From: Ectocarpus siliculosus
Taxonomy: Eukaryota; Sar; Phaeophyceae; Ectocarpales; Ectocarpaceae
Reading direction: 5' to 3'
DNA length: 60,315 nt
NCBI GenBank assembly: GCA_000310025.1
Contig: FN648628.1
Coordinates: forward strand, 40,677 to 100,991
The notes beneath the pieces were generated by a model. That model searched no databases. It saw only the letters and a program-made list of their open reading frames with translations, and was not told the DNA's origin. The first letter of the stretch is position 1. Every line of letters begins with the position of its first letter. Both the position numbers and the translations under genes were made by a program. Shown here piece after piece: positions 20,430 to 32,421 of the stretch.

Positions 20430-23400
20430 AGGCCTCCTCGCAGCAGCACCGGCAGCCGGCGGCCTTCTCTGACAACAAGCGGAGAAATGTTGATGCCGGG
20501 GCTGCCTCCGCCCCAAGTGCCACGAATCACTCGAGACCTCACGGACCCGGGGAGTCCGTGCGATTACCGGAGGGTCGAGGGGACTGTGACGGGCGTGGGC
20601 AGTGAATCACGCGGGAAGGAAGATCTTGTGGAAAAGGGGGGAGAAGGCGTGTGCAGGGCAGAAGCACGGAGGTGGCCAGAGGCCGGCGTGGGCTGTTGGA
20701 AGGGAGTAAGAGCAAGAGCCTGTCCCCGAAGGGGGGGTGGGAGGGCATCGGGGAGAGACTTCGAAGCCGCTCGGCCTCCCCAAAGCGTGTGGTAAGCGAG
20801 AGGAGACAGCAGAGAGAGAGACACACACAGAGAGAGAGAGAGGAGGAGAAAAAATGACTCGTCGTTCATATCATGCAGTACGTAACAACAGTACCGTCTC
20901 TTCATAATCGTTTTGAGGTTCGTTGCTATACTGTCGTCCTCGTCTTTCCGCATCGTTGATCTGAATCGCCATGGCTGTTGCAAGCGCAGTCCACACAAAG
21001 AGTGACCTGTATTTAGGGTGGAGCATCACCGCGCCGCTTGCTCGCTCGCCCTGCGGGCCAAAGTGCTGTGTAGAGGCATCGACAGCAGTTCATGGTCCAC
21101 TGACTCTTACCAGTATTACGAATCTCCTTCAACACTGAATACTGTGGAAGGGAAGTATTTGTCTTGTCCTGCGTATGAACCCCAAGCTGCGTCCAAAATC
21201 ATAACTACTCGCGAGAAATGGTACCTGGGACTGAGGAGCGCGAATGTGCATGGTTAAAACGGCGGTGCCCCTGTTTCAACAAGCACTACCAAGCGTTTCT
21301 GTGCGTTGAACAACAGGTCTCGGGTGCATGCCTTCCCACTGCTTTTGTGTGCTATCGATCAATCCATTCTAGAATCCCTTCGACCGCAAGCTCGTGTCAC
21401 CCTCGGGGAACGGCCAAGACCAAGGCCAAACCCATGGCCGAGGCCAAGATGGCCAGGAGGGCCACACCGACCAAGAAACTAGCAGCTTCAACCCGGCATC
21501 ACCAGCCACTACTAGCCCAACCCCGCGTTCCGACGAGGTAACAGCGGCACAAGCGACGAGCAAAGCGAAATTGAACGCCGAAAAGATTCTCCATGACAGA
21601 TCCAAGTGTGACGAAGTCATCAAAGGCCATGTCAAGCGGGGCGACTCAGCACATGCACCAAGCGTTGTTGAGGATGCCCCAGCTGCTCCCGTGAAGGGTC
21701 TGCCCTGTGTGCCAGCGGCCCTGCCCCCAGAGCTGAAGTACGGCGACAGGCTGAGGCTCAAAGCCAGGTAGGTAGATACAACGTTTGGATCGTCGGTGTG
21801 CCTCACACGTTGATTTGGTACGGTACGCTCATGAATGCTTGTAATCACCGCTTCGAACGCTTTCGTAGGCGGTGCTTGCCGAGCACTACACCTTCCACTT
21901 CAGGAGCTGGTGCCTCGAGTTGCTGAGTATCGGTTCCTCTTTTCCCGGTCGTTGCTATTTTCATATCCCACCGCCCATTCAAGACCTCCATTTCTTAGCC
22001 CCCGTCCCCTTCTACGGTGCTCGACCTTGATGCAGGCCTCTTTCGCCTTCCAGAGTTCACCACAGGCCCTCCGGAGGGAGTGACGTCTCAGTCGGTGAGT
22101 TGGGAGAAGGTGGTGCTAGTGCCCCAGCTGAAGGCGTGGTGGGAGGAGGTGGGGGCTTTGTCGGTTCGCTGTAGAAGGTGCCGAAGGTATCGACGAAGCT
22201 GTTCAGGAGGAGCGAGGTGGCGGTGATCATCCAGTCCGAAGGGGAAAACGCCGCGGGATTCACCACCTGCCACTTCAAGGTGTGCAGTCGTAGCAACGCG
22301 CGCCCCGCTGTACGTTGTCGTAGACGGCAGAGTGTTGGTGATATGTTACCGTTTTTTGTTCCGGGTCGATCGGAGACTCGGGGTGCTTGTGCAGTCTCCT
22401 TCAAACAAGTCTGGATGGTGGATATGTTGTGTAGGTAGCAATGGAACTGTTATTAGGTTGGCGATGCGGTGATGGTGTTTTGGAGGTGTGGGCAGCGGTG
22501 ATTTCATTGCTTTCGATTTTCACACCTGTGTCCGTCGTTACCGTTGACCAGAATACTGGAGTTCTCGCTCCCCCTCTCCGGTAGGTGCTTTTTTATGAAA
22601 CAACGGTCTACTGAGGTACCGATGTGCTAAGGTCTTGGTTCAATGGCCCTTCGTCAATGTACATGTAGTTCTGTTTCCATGGGAGTCATCAATCCCTGTA
22701 GCAGTTGGACACCTGTTGGGTGTTTCTGTTTTGTTGCTTCATGCATTTTCCCGTTGTTTTCACGTCTTGCGTCACAGGCCGTTGACCCCGAGAACAAGAA
22801 AAAGGACGGGGACGTAGTGCGCCACGGGTATGTGATCTTCCTGGTCGACGACAGGAATTACGTTTGGAGCGACAACGTGAGAAACGTACGCCCTCGTGTT
22901 GTACAATGTATGCTGCACTGCCCACTGTTGGTGTACACCACTGGCCATGTGCCTACTGCTGTTGCACGGGCACGCAAGCTGTGATATGACTCTCATGCAC
23001 GGGAGCTATTGAGTTCCGCGGCCTAGTGTGAACTGGGTCATTGGTTGATCTGACTTCGGAAGAATCTGCTGTTCAACAAGTGTCGTTCTGCAGTGTCAGT
23101 TTTTCGCTATGTGTAGTTCGTTGTGACCGTGATCCCCTGCTTGTTTGTTCCCCCCCGGCGTGGCCGAACAATGCCTGGTTGCATCGTTGTCGGATCTGCG
23201 TCTTATGCAGGGGCATTTGTTGCCTGGGTCGTTGAGGATGAAATCCACGGGATCGAAGCGGCAAATCGCGGTGAGCTTCAAGCCCTTCTTGGCGCCGCTG
23301 AAGCTTGATGCCAACAACGAATTGCCTGCAGTGGTGTTCTGCACGCACGGACTACAGATCACGACGGTCGAGTACAGCAGCAAGGACCAGAACACCAAGA

Positions 23401-25926
23401 AGCGACGCACTTCTTCGAGGTGAGGGAGAGGCTTTGGGGTTACGCCGTGTTGTCTATTGACGGAAGCCTGGGATGGACAGCAGTTTGTGAAATGTCAACT
23501 CTTTGCCTTGCTGCGACGTCTGCGGGGGCGATGACGGGAGGCTTGCTTGAATACAGTATCGACTTGTCCAATATCTGAAGGCCCGGCGCTCCTTACCCTT
23601 GCCTCTTTCTGAGCAACTCTCCTCCCTTCCCCTGCGCCGCTCCCTCTGCTACTTGACTTGTGTTTGTTGCTAATACAACAATAGAAAGAACTTCCATGCC
23701 CTGACCGCTTTCTCCAAGAAAACCAGCGGCAATCCTAGCGTCAACGGGGCATTTCTCTGCGCAGACGGACGAGGAGAGGGTGTGGTGTTTGAAGTGCATT
23801 TACCCAACGCAGTTTTTTTGGTCCTCTATCCCGCTCTAACGCAGTACCGGGCCCCACGTCAACCTCTCTCACGTTGCCAGGTTACGGTCCACGTGGATGA
23901 AAAGCCTCGACTGCACGACAAGATGTCATTTCTCCTCCCGCTCTCCACCAAGGTGCAAGAAGCCCACTGGCCGTCCGAGGCTCCGACGGCCCCTCTCTCT
24001 TGCGTGACAGCGGACGGTAGCGGTACGGGACAGGGTTCGAGTCCCTCCGGAATCAGACTAGAGGACAAAATCTCGCAAGGGAGCGAGAAACCCTGGCCAA
24101 AGTCAATGGTATCCAAAGTTTTACCCGTCGGGCGCAAGCTGAAAACAGCCCACAAGCGGCGGAGCAGCCTGAGCCAGAAGAGGCCAAAGAGCGCCAGCGT
24201 TGGGCACAGTCTTGGTGCGACGTCTGGACGGGGCTTCATGATGCCGGAAAGCATCCCCAGCCCTGCATACTCTCCGACCAACTCGGAGCTTTCTCGAAGT
24301 AACCTGGATGGAGACGACGAAGAACTTCTTCTGTCTGAGGAAGGGGGTGCCTTTTCGGACGGAGACATGGTGGAGGGGCTCAGGTGGGGGGATTCCGTGA
24401 GGCTCAAGATGCCCGACGAGGGGCAGGTGGGTTCCCCGAAGAACATGGCTAGGCTGCAGGATTAGTGACCACTTTCCACCTGTTGAGCACGAGGTTTGCT
24501 GTAGTTGTGCTGTTTCGAAGTTGGTGAGCTGCTGTGGAAAGGTGCATAATCTGAAAACCGCGACCCTTGTTGGTTTCCTCCGTGAAATTCGAAGTGGAAC
24601 CATCAACACATTGGTTACCCTGGCGGATATCATTTTTGATCGTTGGAACAAATGCCCCTGTCCATCATTGAGTTGCCCCCGCGGTAGTCTAAGTCAAAAG
24701 AAGTAGAGATCCCCCTCCACTTTATCCAAACGTACCTCGGAGTTCGTACCAGAATAGCACACCGCGCCTGGCATGTGCCCCTCCCCCCCCCTTCTCTCTT
24801 TACGTCATGATTTTGTTGTCGGTCTGCTCTTTCCCACCTTTGCTTTCTTATCCAGTCTCCATCTGTATTTCGACGGGAGACGTTCTGAATCCCTTGACCA
24901 TGAGAGTACGGAGCCGGCTGACAATCGTTCCTCCTTTCCTTCGTGTCTTCCGGATTGGGTTGGACAGGAGGTAGTAGACGACAAGTTGATGACGCTGAGA
25001 CTTTCCAACGGCTACACGGCGACGCTGACCGGTGAAGAGCTCCGGAAACACGCGGGGCTAGGCAAGTTTCCAGTCAAGGCCATCAAGATGAAAGGATCGC
25101 GAGGTGAACAAGGCGAATGTTAAAGGTCATGTTCGTGCGGCCATAAATGGCTCTCATGCAACCTACTTTTCGATTGGTCGGCATGGAATACTCCTTCGAT
25201 TTTGTTGGCCAAGCAGCGTGTGCTACATACCGTGGCAGCACATTGTCAAGGTACCCGCTCGTGTGTGGGCGAATGTCTCGGTGATTTACCAGAGGCGTTT
25301 GACAAAATGGTACAAGTGACGAGTGAAGCAAGCCTTGTACAGCTTAATATGTGCGGGGTCCACCAGGTCGCCATGCCAAAAAGACTAAAAGACTCGTGTG
25401 GTAGACAATGGTGGATGGCAGGACGGTTGTGACATCAACATCCAGCACTGATACACTAGTCAATGCCGATGTAGGTTGCGTCTTTGTGTGGGTTGTGCGG
25501 GAGAGACCATCGACGTGCCATGACAAGTTACGTAGTTTGTTTCTGAAGTATAATTTCAGGTCTTCCATGCTGTTCCAAGCATCCTACAATCTAGCATCAC
25601 AAAATTAGCACCAACCACGCACAGTCTTTCGTCGACTGTAGATGTTGACCTGCGAGTTTCCTGCAAGCCCCGCAACCACTTTCAACAGGTACAGCAGTAA
25701 AGTCATGTATGAGGCCTCTCGTGACCCACTGCCTACCCTCTCCCCCCCATCTGCTCGCCACGCCCGTCATTCGTGCGTGTTGTCGCCGATACATCAGACC
25801 TAAGCGGGGATCTTCCGAGCGGGAACGGCCTGGTTTTTCTCGAGTGCATGCTCACTCCTTGCAGCTGTTCTGAGACCGACAACGCCGCCGCCGCCGCCGC
25901 CACCGGTGCTGCCTCTGTCACGGTGA
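20430..25926 (+). CDS. multi-exon gene with repeated (W/Y)GDxxRLK-type motifs
   Basis: Exons with matching phases: one ending 20791 (RS-like SKSKSLSPK..RLRSRSASPKRV, donor GTAAGC), 21373-21767, 22175-22279, 22778-22876, 23211-23419, 23685-23793, 23881-24426, 24968-25103 and 25865-25926 (Pro-rich end, TGA). All junctions from 22175 onward keep frame; the 23794-23880 intron may be retained because it is 87 bp and open. The join between 21767 and 22175 is unresolved: the candidate exon near 22036-22095 fails in phase, or reads into TAG at 22172. The product is a long, partly disordered protein. Similar words recur: LKYGDRLRLKA, HGYVIFLVDDRNYVWSDN and LRWGDSVRLKMP. These resemble the first strands of MIR/beta-trefoil-type repeats, but that similarity is weak. 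The serine-rich middle (23940-24360) looks unstructured. The first exon is not found. Function unknown. Confidence 0.5.
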
Positions 25927-26400
25927 GGAAGTTTTATCTTTTGCAAACCATTGGACACCCTGACCCCCCCCCCCCTCCCCCCCCCGGGATCAAGATTGAC
26001 GCCCAGGATCAGTAGACTGCACGGACCACTTGCAGTAAGTCTATTGTATGGTATTTGTTGTGTATATAGTAAAACCTTTATACCGTTTATTGCATAGGCT
26101 CTCGTGTCGCATTCTAAAACCCATATACGGGGTGTATAGGTTCAAGTACGGTCTCACTTTCTTTTGCCTGTAGTATGACATTGTAGACCGATATGATTCG
26201 TGGGTGTACTGGTTTGAGTATAGCAATACTCTATCCAATAGGCTTTAGTGTTGCATTCTAAAACTCCATACCGGGGTGTTTAGGTTTATGTATTGCCATA
26301 CTAAATCCTAAACAATAGAGCATGTACAGTAGACTCCAATTTTTTTATACAACACTAAACCCCGTATAACTAAGCATATATCGCTTTGAGTATACTGTAC
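25927..26400. repeat. AT-rich imperfect repeat, about 146-bp spacing
   Basis: The block ATAGGCT.T.GTGT(C/T)GCATTCTAAAAC..CCATA..CGGGGTGT.TAGGTT occurs at about 26093 and 26239. A weaker third piece (CCCCGTATAACTAAGCATATA) may be present near 26356. The stretch is much more AT-rich than its surroundings and follows a C-run segment (25963-25985). Confidence 0.55.
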
Positions 26401-26669
26401 TGAATCTCATTCAAGAGATCCGCCCCCCCTCCCCCCCTCGTGATCACGATTTACTCGATTGACTCGTAGTCTCGGAGTGTTCCATGGTTTCATGCGGTGG
26501 GCCCCTTTCTTTTTTGCATCGACACTCGTCGCGGTCAGAACGTGGAGTTTGGAAAGTCCTTTCGAAGAACAACAGCAGAGAAGCGAATATAAATTTCCCC
26601 TTCCCGCAACCCGTCCCGATTTGTACTTTTCGTGCTGGGTGTGGCGTGCTGTCCAATAAAACCTTTGGC

Positions 26670-26837
26670 GCAGGGAGGAGTGGCGGGGCTGGCGGAACGT
26701 GTTTACCACAACGTGTGGCGCATGCTCTTTCCGAACGACGGAGGGAAGGTCGAAGCCTCCATTTCCAGAGGTTTTGATATGGGTGTTGTCAAACCTTCCG
26801 CCGTCAAAGGAGTCTTGCCAAGGATATCGAGGAGGTG
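26670..26837 (+). other. possible orphan exon
   Basis: After TTTGGCGCAG an open frame encodes a compact, protein-like segment (GLAERVYHNVWRMLFPNDGG, then KVEASISRGFDMGVVKPSAVK). It ends at a GAGGAG|GTGAGC donor-like site. It lies between the gene ending at 25926 and the gene starting at 27140, and its phase matches neither convincingly. A 321-codon minus-strand frame overlaps it but has less protein-like composition. Confidence 0.3.
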
Positions 26838-27139
26838 AGCACGTTGAGCTCACAAATGGGGCGATACTGGCAGTTGACATTTCGCTGAGTTGACGGCATC
26901 TTTCGGCCAGGTTGAATCCTGCCGGTGGCTTTGACTTATGAATGGAACGTTTCGATTCTTTAATGACAACTTTATTGCTCTGAAGCAAGAGACGCGTATA
27001 TATCCCCGGAACAAACGCACCGTGTGTACGATATCGAGAATGACCTGTGGAGGAATGTTGCCGTTTGATTTCCATCGACACACCAGGTCCATTTCGTCCA
27101 GTGTTCCACCTTGAAGGGGTATCAGGTTTGTAAAATACC

Positions 27140-30100
27140 ATGCCAACACGACCCCCCGCTATTTTTCGCGCCTCGTTTCCCACCGCTGCTATTGCCCGCT
27201 CTTCCGTCCTCGGAACAAATCGATGTAGCGTTGCGCTGTTCCTGGTTCTAGCGGTCGGTCTCCTGTCTTTGTGGACAATCAAGAGCAGCTTCTCGTCGTG
27301 GTCGATGTCGATGTCGCGAGCACCTCTATCGACTGGCAAAGCAGCACCTTCTGCTGCCCCCAGCCCTTGCACGTCGGTGTGGGACCTCCGTAGACCGGAC
27401 GGAACGATGTACCCTCACAACCAGCTCAGCGCCGCAGCCGCCGCGCTCGCTGCCCCGGAAGAAGCGAACAGCCAAGACAACTGGCAGCAAGGTTCTCCAC
27501 AGGATGGTGATAGGGCAGGCGGCAACGCCAGAAGAGAGGCGGCCCATCCCCGCGGGGAAGGCGGAAGCGGCCGTGTGAGCCCCGCCAGCTATCCCGGAGG
27601 TGGGCGAGCCATCTCTGCTGAGGGCGCCGCCATCACGGTACCCCAGACCGCCGCTGGACCTCAAGCCGAGGCTGATGGCGTTGGTGTAAGGAGGACTTTG
27701 GCCGGCGACGGCGGTGTTGGTGGTGGTTGGCACGCTCAGGGGTACGCCCAGGGAGGGGGCGACGCCGTCGTTGGCATGGAGGCGTGGGTGGGTGCGATCG
27801 GCTTGGCGGCTGTGGCTTTCGCCGTGGTGCTAGTGAAGGGGCTGTTTGGCATCGGGGGTACGTCTTCCCCGCCAGAAACGCCGTCGGTAAGCTTGGATTC
27901 CATTCCATGGTTGTTGTCTTTCCGCCGAGAACTGCTCCAAGCTCTAGGGTCTTTTACGTATCCAGTACCTTCTCTTCCGTGTTCCTAGAACACCTGGAAG
28001 CTACTTCCGTGATGACCACAGTTACGACAAATTTACCCATGACACGGTAGAAACAAATACGTACTGAGAGAGGCACGGGAGGCGAGAGGAATAGCCGACA
28101 GCATACGGTGTAGCACCATTTGCTCGACTCGTGCACGCCAAACGTACTCCTGCTGTATGTAAGAGACACCCGGAAGTGTAGTTAAACCTAACAAGATTTT
28201 CTCGAAACGCTAGAATACATAAAAATCCGGGGGGTGTTGATGGTTGGGTTCCGTCTCGTCGACGAGGTCGAGCCAAAACACGCCCTGGAGGTGAGGCAGG
28301 CCTTACACATGATACCAAGTAAACGGGAAACCGCTGAGAATCACGCACCACGTGAACGACACGACTGTAGTACGGTCTGTCGTGGACCGTGTGGTGTGAC
28401 TGAGATGGTTCTAGACGCCGATTTCATCGTAGGTTTGGATTGAGTGTTTGTGCGGTTCTCGTGGCTGCCCATCTCGTGCGGCGTCAAAACCGTGGTCGGA
28501 ATCCGGCTTGTGGCGTCCTTTACTATCGCTCTGCTGCCTCAATTTTTCTGGTACATGTCACGGCCTGGGTGTGCTCACGTACTTTGTCTCGGCATGCACA
28601 GGTTGACGTGGTTGGATGCAGACATTGTTCTTCTTACAGCCGCCCACTAGTACTGCTTTTCGGTCAACGAAGTTAGGTTTCAACCCTAAAAATCACCCCC
28701 GACACTGCTGTTGTATTTTTGTTGAGCAGCCTTCGGGCCCTATGCAGGCCCAAGTGGTTTTATTGGGATGGGATGGGCGAAGAATGAGCGAGGCGACACG
28801 GGCTACGGAGGACATCGACAACTTGTTTTACCCCCCTCCCAGGTATTCGAAGCACACTTACCGCGTTTCTATCTGCTTGGTCCGACTAAATTATTTCTCC
28901 ACCCCGCTCCCTGTACTGTTCTGGAGCATTGATTGGCCGAGCACTCTGACCATTTGTATTCTCGTTTAGAGGCAATAGTGTAGATGGCACCGTCTTTGAA
29001 CCGAACGTGTACCGTGTTGCGCACGTGTTGGTGGGTGTGGGGTAGTATTGTAGTGGAGACAACGGCATGATGTATGCATACATGTAGCACGGTCCGCCAC
29101 GGCCTCTGGTTTTCCCTTGCAGGTGCTGTATGTACGAGCTGCACGGCAGAGAGATTCAGAGTTTCAAGTTGTTTGTTTTGGTTGGTCTGGATTGATGTAC
29201 CATCGCCCAGCCGCGGCATGTTCCAGCCGTGTGAACGGTACCACTTTTTCCATGCAAATATTGCCCTTGCACTGCTTTCGATGTGGGTTTAGTGTGGTCA
29301 CGCGATGGGCAGCCAGCATTGATGCCCATTTTTTGGTCCCGCAAGGCCCCTATTTTCGTCGTGTCGATTTTTGACTCCTTCTGCTTTGCGCACTGTCCCA
29401 AACGTTGACTTTGCTCCTTTGTGTCCATCCCCGCCCCCCCCGCCAAAAAACCTAGTGGGTCCTCTCTGGCACCGATGCCGCACCGCTTCCTGCTGGCCGA
29501 GAGCATGGACGTGGCCAAAGCTTGGGCGAGGTGGGAAGCCACGCTAGACTGGAGGAAGGAAACCGAGGCGGACACCATCCTCGACAGACCCCACCCAAAG
29601 TGATATCACGGGAGTACACCCGTCGTTTTTGGTGCAGAGATAGAGATACCATTACGTGGTGGCCCAAATTTCTGAGTTTTGGCACCCGCAGCAGGGAGCT
29701 GAGTACACCCCAGATCGAAATGAGTGACTGAACCTGCGGTGAACATTGCAGGCTGCCCGTTTGGCACAACATGGTGAGATACACTCCTGCCATCGCTTTC
29801 CAAGATGTGGCTTTGCCCGCAGAGAGAAGGGATTTTACTTGGGCACTAATTTTCTTCGATGGCGGAGGAGCTGCTATTGTAGCCTTGACCTCCTATTTAG
29901 GAATACCTCAAGTCTTAGGGGAATACACCGCACTCCAAGCATCCAAATTTGCCACGTTCCTCATGCCGCATACGAGGGTGTTGGATTGGATGCAGCACAC
30001 AGCAGTCGAGGGGAGGGGGGGGATGATCACGTGCTGTAACTCCGTCAATACAATACGCATGTCGACGACTGCGGTGGAATGCCTGTATTTAGATTTATTT

Positions 30101-32421
30101 TATGATTATCCAAGGCACCCGTCCAAGAAAGTGTGCTTCTGTGGTAAGCCCTGCCTCGATATACTAGAACGACGGAGATTCTTTGAGCGGTGGTCGTAGC
30201 GAGGATTGCTCTCGAGTAGTATGTTGTTCTCTTAGGAAGGGTGTTGTTGTTTTCGTTTTTGTGATCTCATCGGTTCCAGTCAGGGACTCACCATGGCTCG
30301 ACGGCACATGGGTGCTGTTCAACGCCTTCGCGTGTACATTTGGAAGCGCTGTCTCAGTTACGGTCCCCTCGCCCTTTTCCCGGCGAAATGGTGGCGACAT
30401 GATCGATGGGATCGGGTGGAGAAAGCAAGTCGTAGTACCTTGGGAAGTTCATCTCATGCCTTTGGTCTGTTGGTGTGTGCTGCACGTACAGCTCGCGTGG
30501 TCGTGCACCCTTTGGTCGCTCCATTGTGGACCGACATAACCCTAAGCTTTTTCGTACAAGGCCAGTGCGTACAAGGAACCCCTTTTTTCTCAACCCCAGC
30601 GTTGCCGCCCTCTCCGAAACTCCTGCAACAACAGGTTCGCGCTAATGAAGAGCAAGTACGCCCACTGCTTTCACCTCCCGGACAAGGATGGGCGGGCGAC
30701 TTACTACGAGAGACCTGGCATGTCTGACATTGCTGAGCTCAAGAGGCTGGGCATCACAAAGTCGGAACTGCTGGACCACTACGTGTACTGCATGGAGTTC
30801 TTGTGGAAGGTGAGAGGATGGCGGACTGAGTCCTGCACAAGAGCCTTTTCCTTTTTTTGGATGTCGTGCGTATTGTGCCCTGCGATTCTTCTGCGACCCG
30901 CCTCATGCCTTGGTTGCATTTTCAGTATTGTTTTGTTTCTGTTGGCCCTGTTTCCCGTACGGGTTGCCACAGGTGCTCCAGCCCAGGCAAAGCCAGCGCA
31001 TCACGATTGTGATCGACTTGGCCGGGGTGAGGTTCAGGGACCTCGTCGGCGAGTCGTTGGCGTTTCTCAAGACCAGCGTGGGCATGATGTCGAGGCACTA
31101 TCCGCAGCGCTCGTTCAAGGTGAACCTTGTGATGTGTCTTGTGTGCATCGCTCTACCTACTGCGTTGGCGTCCATGTAGTAGCAGTGTGGAACCCTCTGG
31201 ACCCTGTGATCTAAACGCACATGTTGAACCTTTCGGTGAAGGGAAGGGAGCGGATCCAAATCCCAGAGGGACAAATTGAAGAAGCAGACGCTTGCTCGTG
31301 AGTGTAACATGTTCGACTTGCTTGTTGACGAGGGAAAGCGTTGTGGAAGGCGCTTGTCGCGATAGCATCAAAGACGTGAACAGGACCACAGGACACCTGA
31401 TTTGACACCGCATCGTCGCTCGTCACTAGAGAGGCGAGACCTTGCGGTAGGCACCTACTGCGTGCTCGACGTCGAATGACGAGGGTAATTAATCGCTTGA
31501 AATATGTAGTAGGGACGTTGGATGTAGCTTTGTTTGTGTCGCCTCCTTTTTTCTTGCCCAGGTATGATAAAAGTGTCCTTCCCATGGGCTACACCCGTGT
31601 TTTTGTTCTTCCGTGACCCATGTTTTCTGAACCACTCTATATCGTATGGTGCGTCGCCGCCCAGTTGGAGATTCTATCTTCAAGAGCGTTTTTTTGTTGT
31701 TGTCAAAGTGCTAGAGATTTTTAGTGGTGCAATACATCGCTGCCAGGGGATCCGTGAACGTCGGAAACTGATGCCGTGTGGTAAAGCAGCAACTTTAAAT
31801 ATTGATGCGCCTCCACTTTTGGCCTCTTTCGTCGCGCTTTGCTTCTGTGTTCGCAGATTATGATCCTGAATGCGCCGTCGTTCTTCAACTCGGTGTTCGC
31901 GCTAGTGAAACCGATGCTGAACAAGGCGACCAAGAAAAAGATCGACCTGCTGCCCGTCGCCAATGTGGGAGAGGAGATGCTCAAGGTCATTCCATCCGAG
32001 CACCTTCCTCTGCATTACGGTGGGGCAGGAGAGGTGAGGCCAACCGGATCGTTGTGCCACTGCCGCTGTTGCTGCGTGCTGCTGTTTTTTATGCGCTGTT
32101 TCCGGTGTTCCCAAGGACGAAAACAGAAACCCGCACTATACTTGAAACACCCGGGGCAGAGAAACAACGCGGTGACTGGAATAAAATAAGATCCAGCACA
32201 AGGCCCTCCAGAGTCCCCCCCAGGGACCTGCCCGGGCTTACGTCGCCGAGTGTGTTCTCGAACATGAAAAGCTGCTGTTGACCCATTGTGTTGCCTCGTT
32301 GATGCTTTTCCTTTACCCCCTGAAGGTGGCGTTGGGAAGCTCTCCGCAAGAACTGGCGATGCTGGCCCACGTGGAAAAGGTGCTGGCGGAGAACGGTCAA
32401 AGCATGCAGAAAGCTTCCTGA
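27140..32421 (+). CDS. membrane-anchored CRAL-TRIO (Sec14-like) lipid-transfer protein
   Basis: Seven exons join in phase: 27140-27886, 28748-28842, 29456-29599, 30635-30809, 30973-31119, 31857-32033 and 32326-32421. All introns are GT..AG and the product has 526 residues. Residues about 31-47 form a hydrophobic segment (signal anchor or cleaved signal). Residues 60-210 are Ala/Gly/Pro-rich and probably disordered. Residues 216-236 form a second membrane segment (VGAIGLAAVAFAVVLVKGLF). Residues about 292-328 match the CRAL-TRIO N-terminal helices (RFLLAESMDVAKAWARWEAT, then ADTILDRPHP). Residues 330-495 match the lipid-binding lobe: DKDGRATYYERPG, RITIVIDLAGV, ILNAPSFFNSVFALVKPML and a final LPLHYGG like the usual lPxxYGG. 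Family knowledge says such proteins bind a phosphoinositide or another hydrophobic ligand and move it between membranes. Two membrane segments ahead of the domain are unusual. The start is the first ATG of the open first exon. An alternative tail is possible at intron 3. Confidence 0.8.
29751..30199 (+). other. possible alternative terminal exon inside the CRAL-TRIO gene
   Basis: Within the 29600-30634 intron, a GAACATTGCAG acceptor near 29751 is followed by an open frame to TAG at 30199. Splicing from the donor at 29599 into this site keeps the frame and gives KLPVWHNM and then about 142 further codons. The product would keep the membrane segments and CRAL-TRIO N-terminal helices but replace the lipid-binding lobe with a Cys-containing tail of unknown family. 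One phase match in three is expected by chance, so this is only a candidate isoform or nested ORF. Confidence 0.3.

Noticed and set aside
20564-20998. 144-codon minus-strand Pro/Ser-rich ORF
   Set aside because: It is antisense to the RS-like exon ending at 20791, which has a good donor and matches the phase of the next exon.
24005-24060. tRNA-like GGTTCGAGTCCC word
   Set aside because: It lies in a coding exon with a long consistent frame, and no acceptor or anticodon stems can be formed.
26407-27372. 321-codon open frame on the minus strand, the longest ORF in the window
   Set aside because: It overlaps the first exon of the CRAL-TRIO gene and a plus-strand exon-like segment. It has random-looking composition, no domain and no splice or neighbour support.
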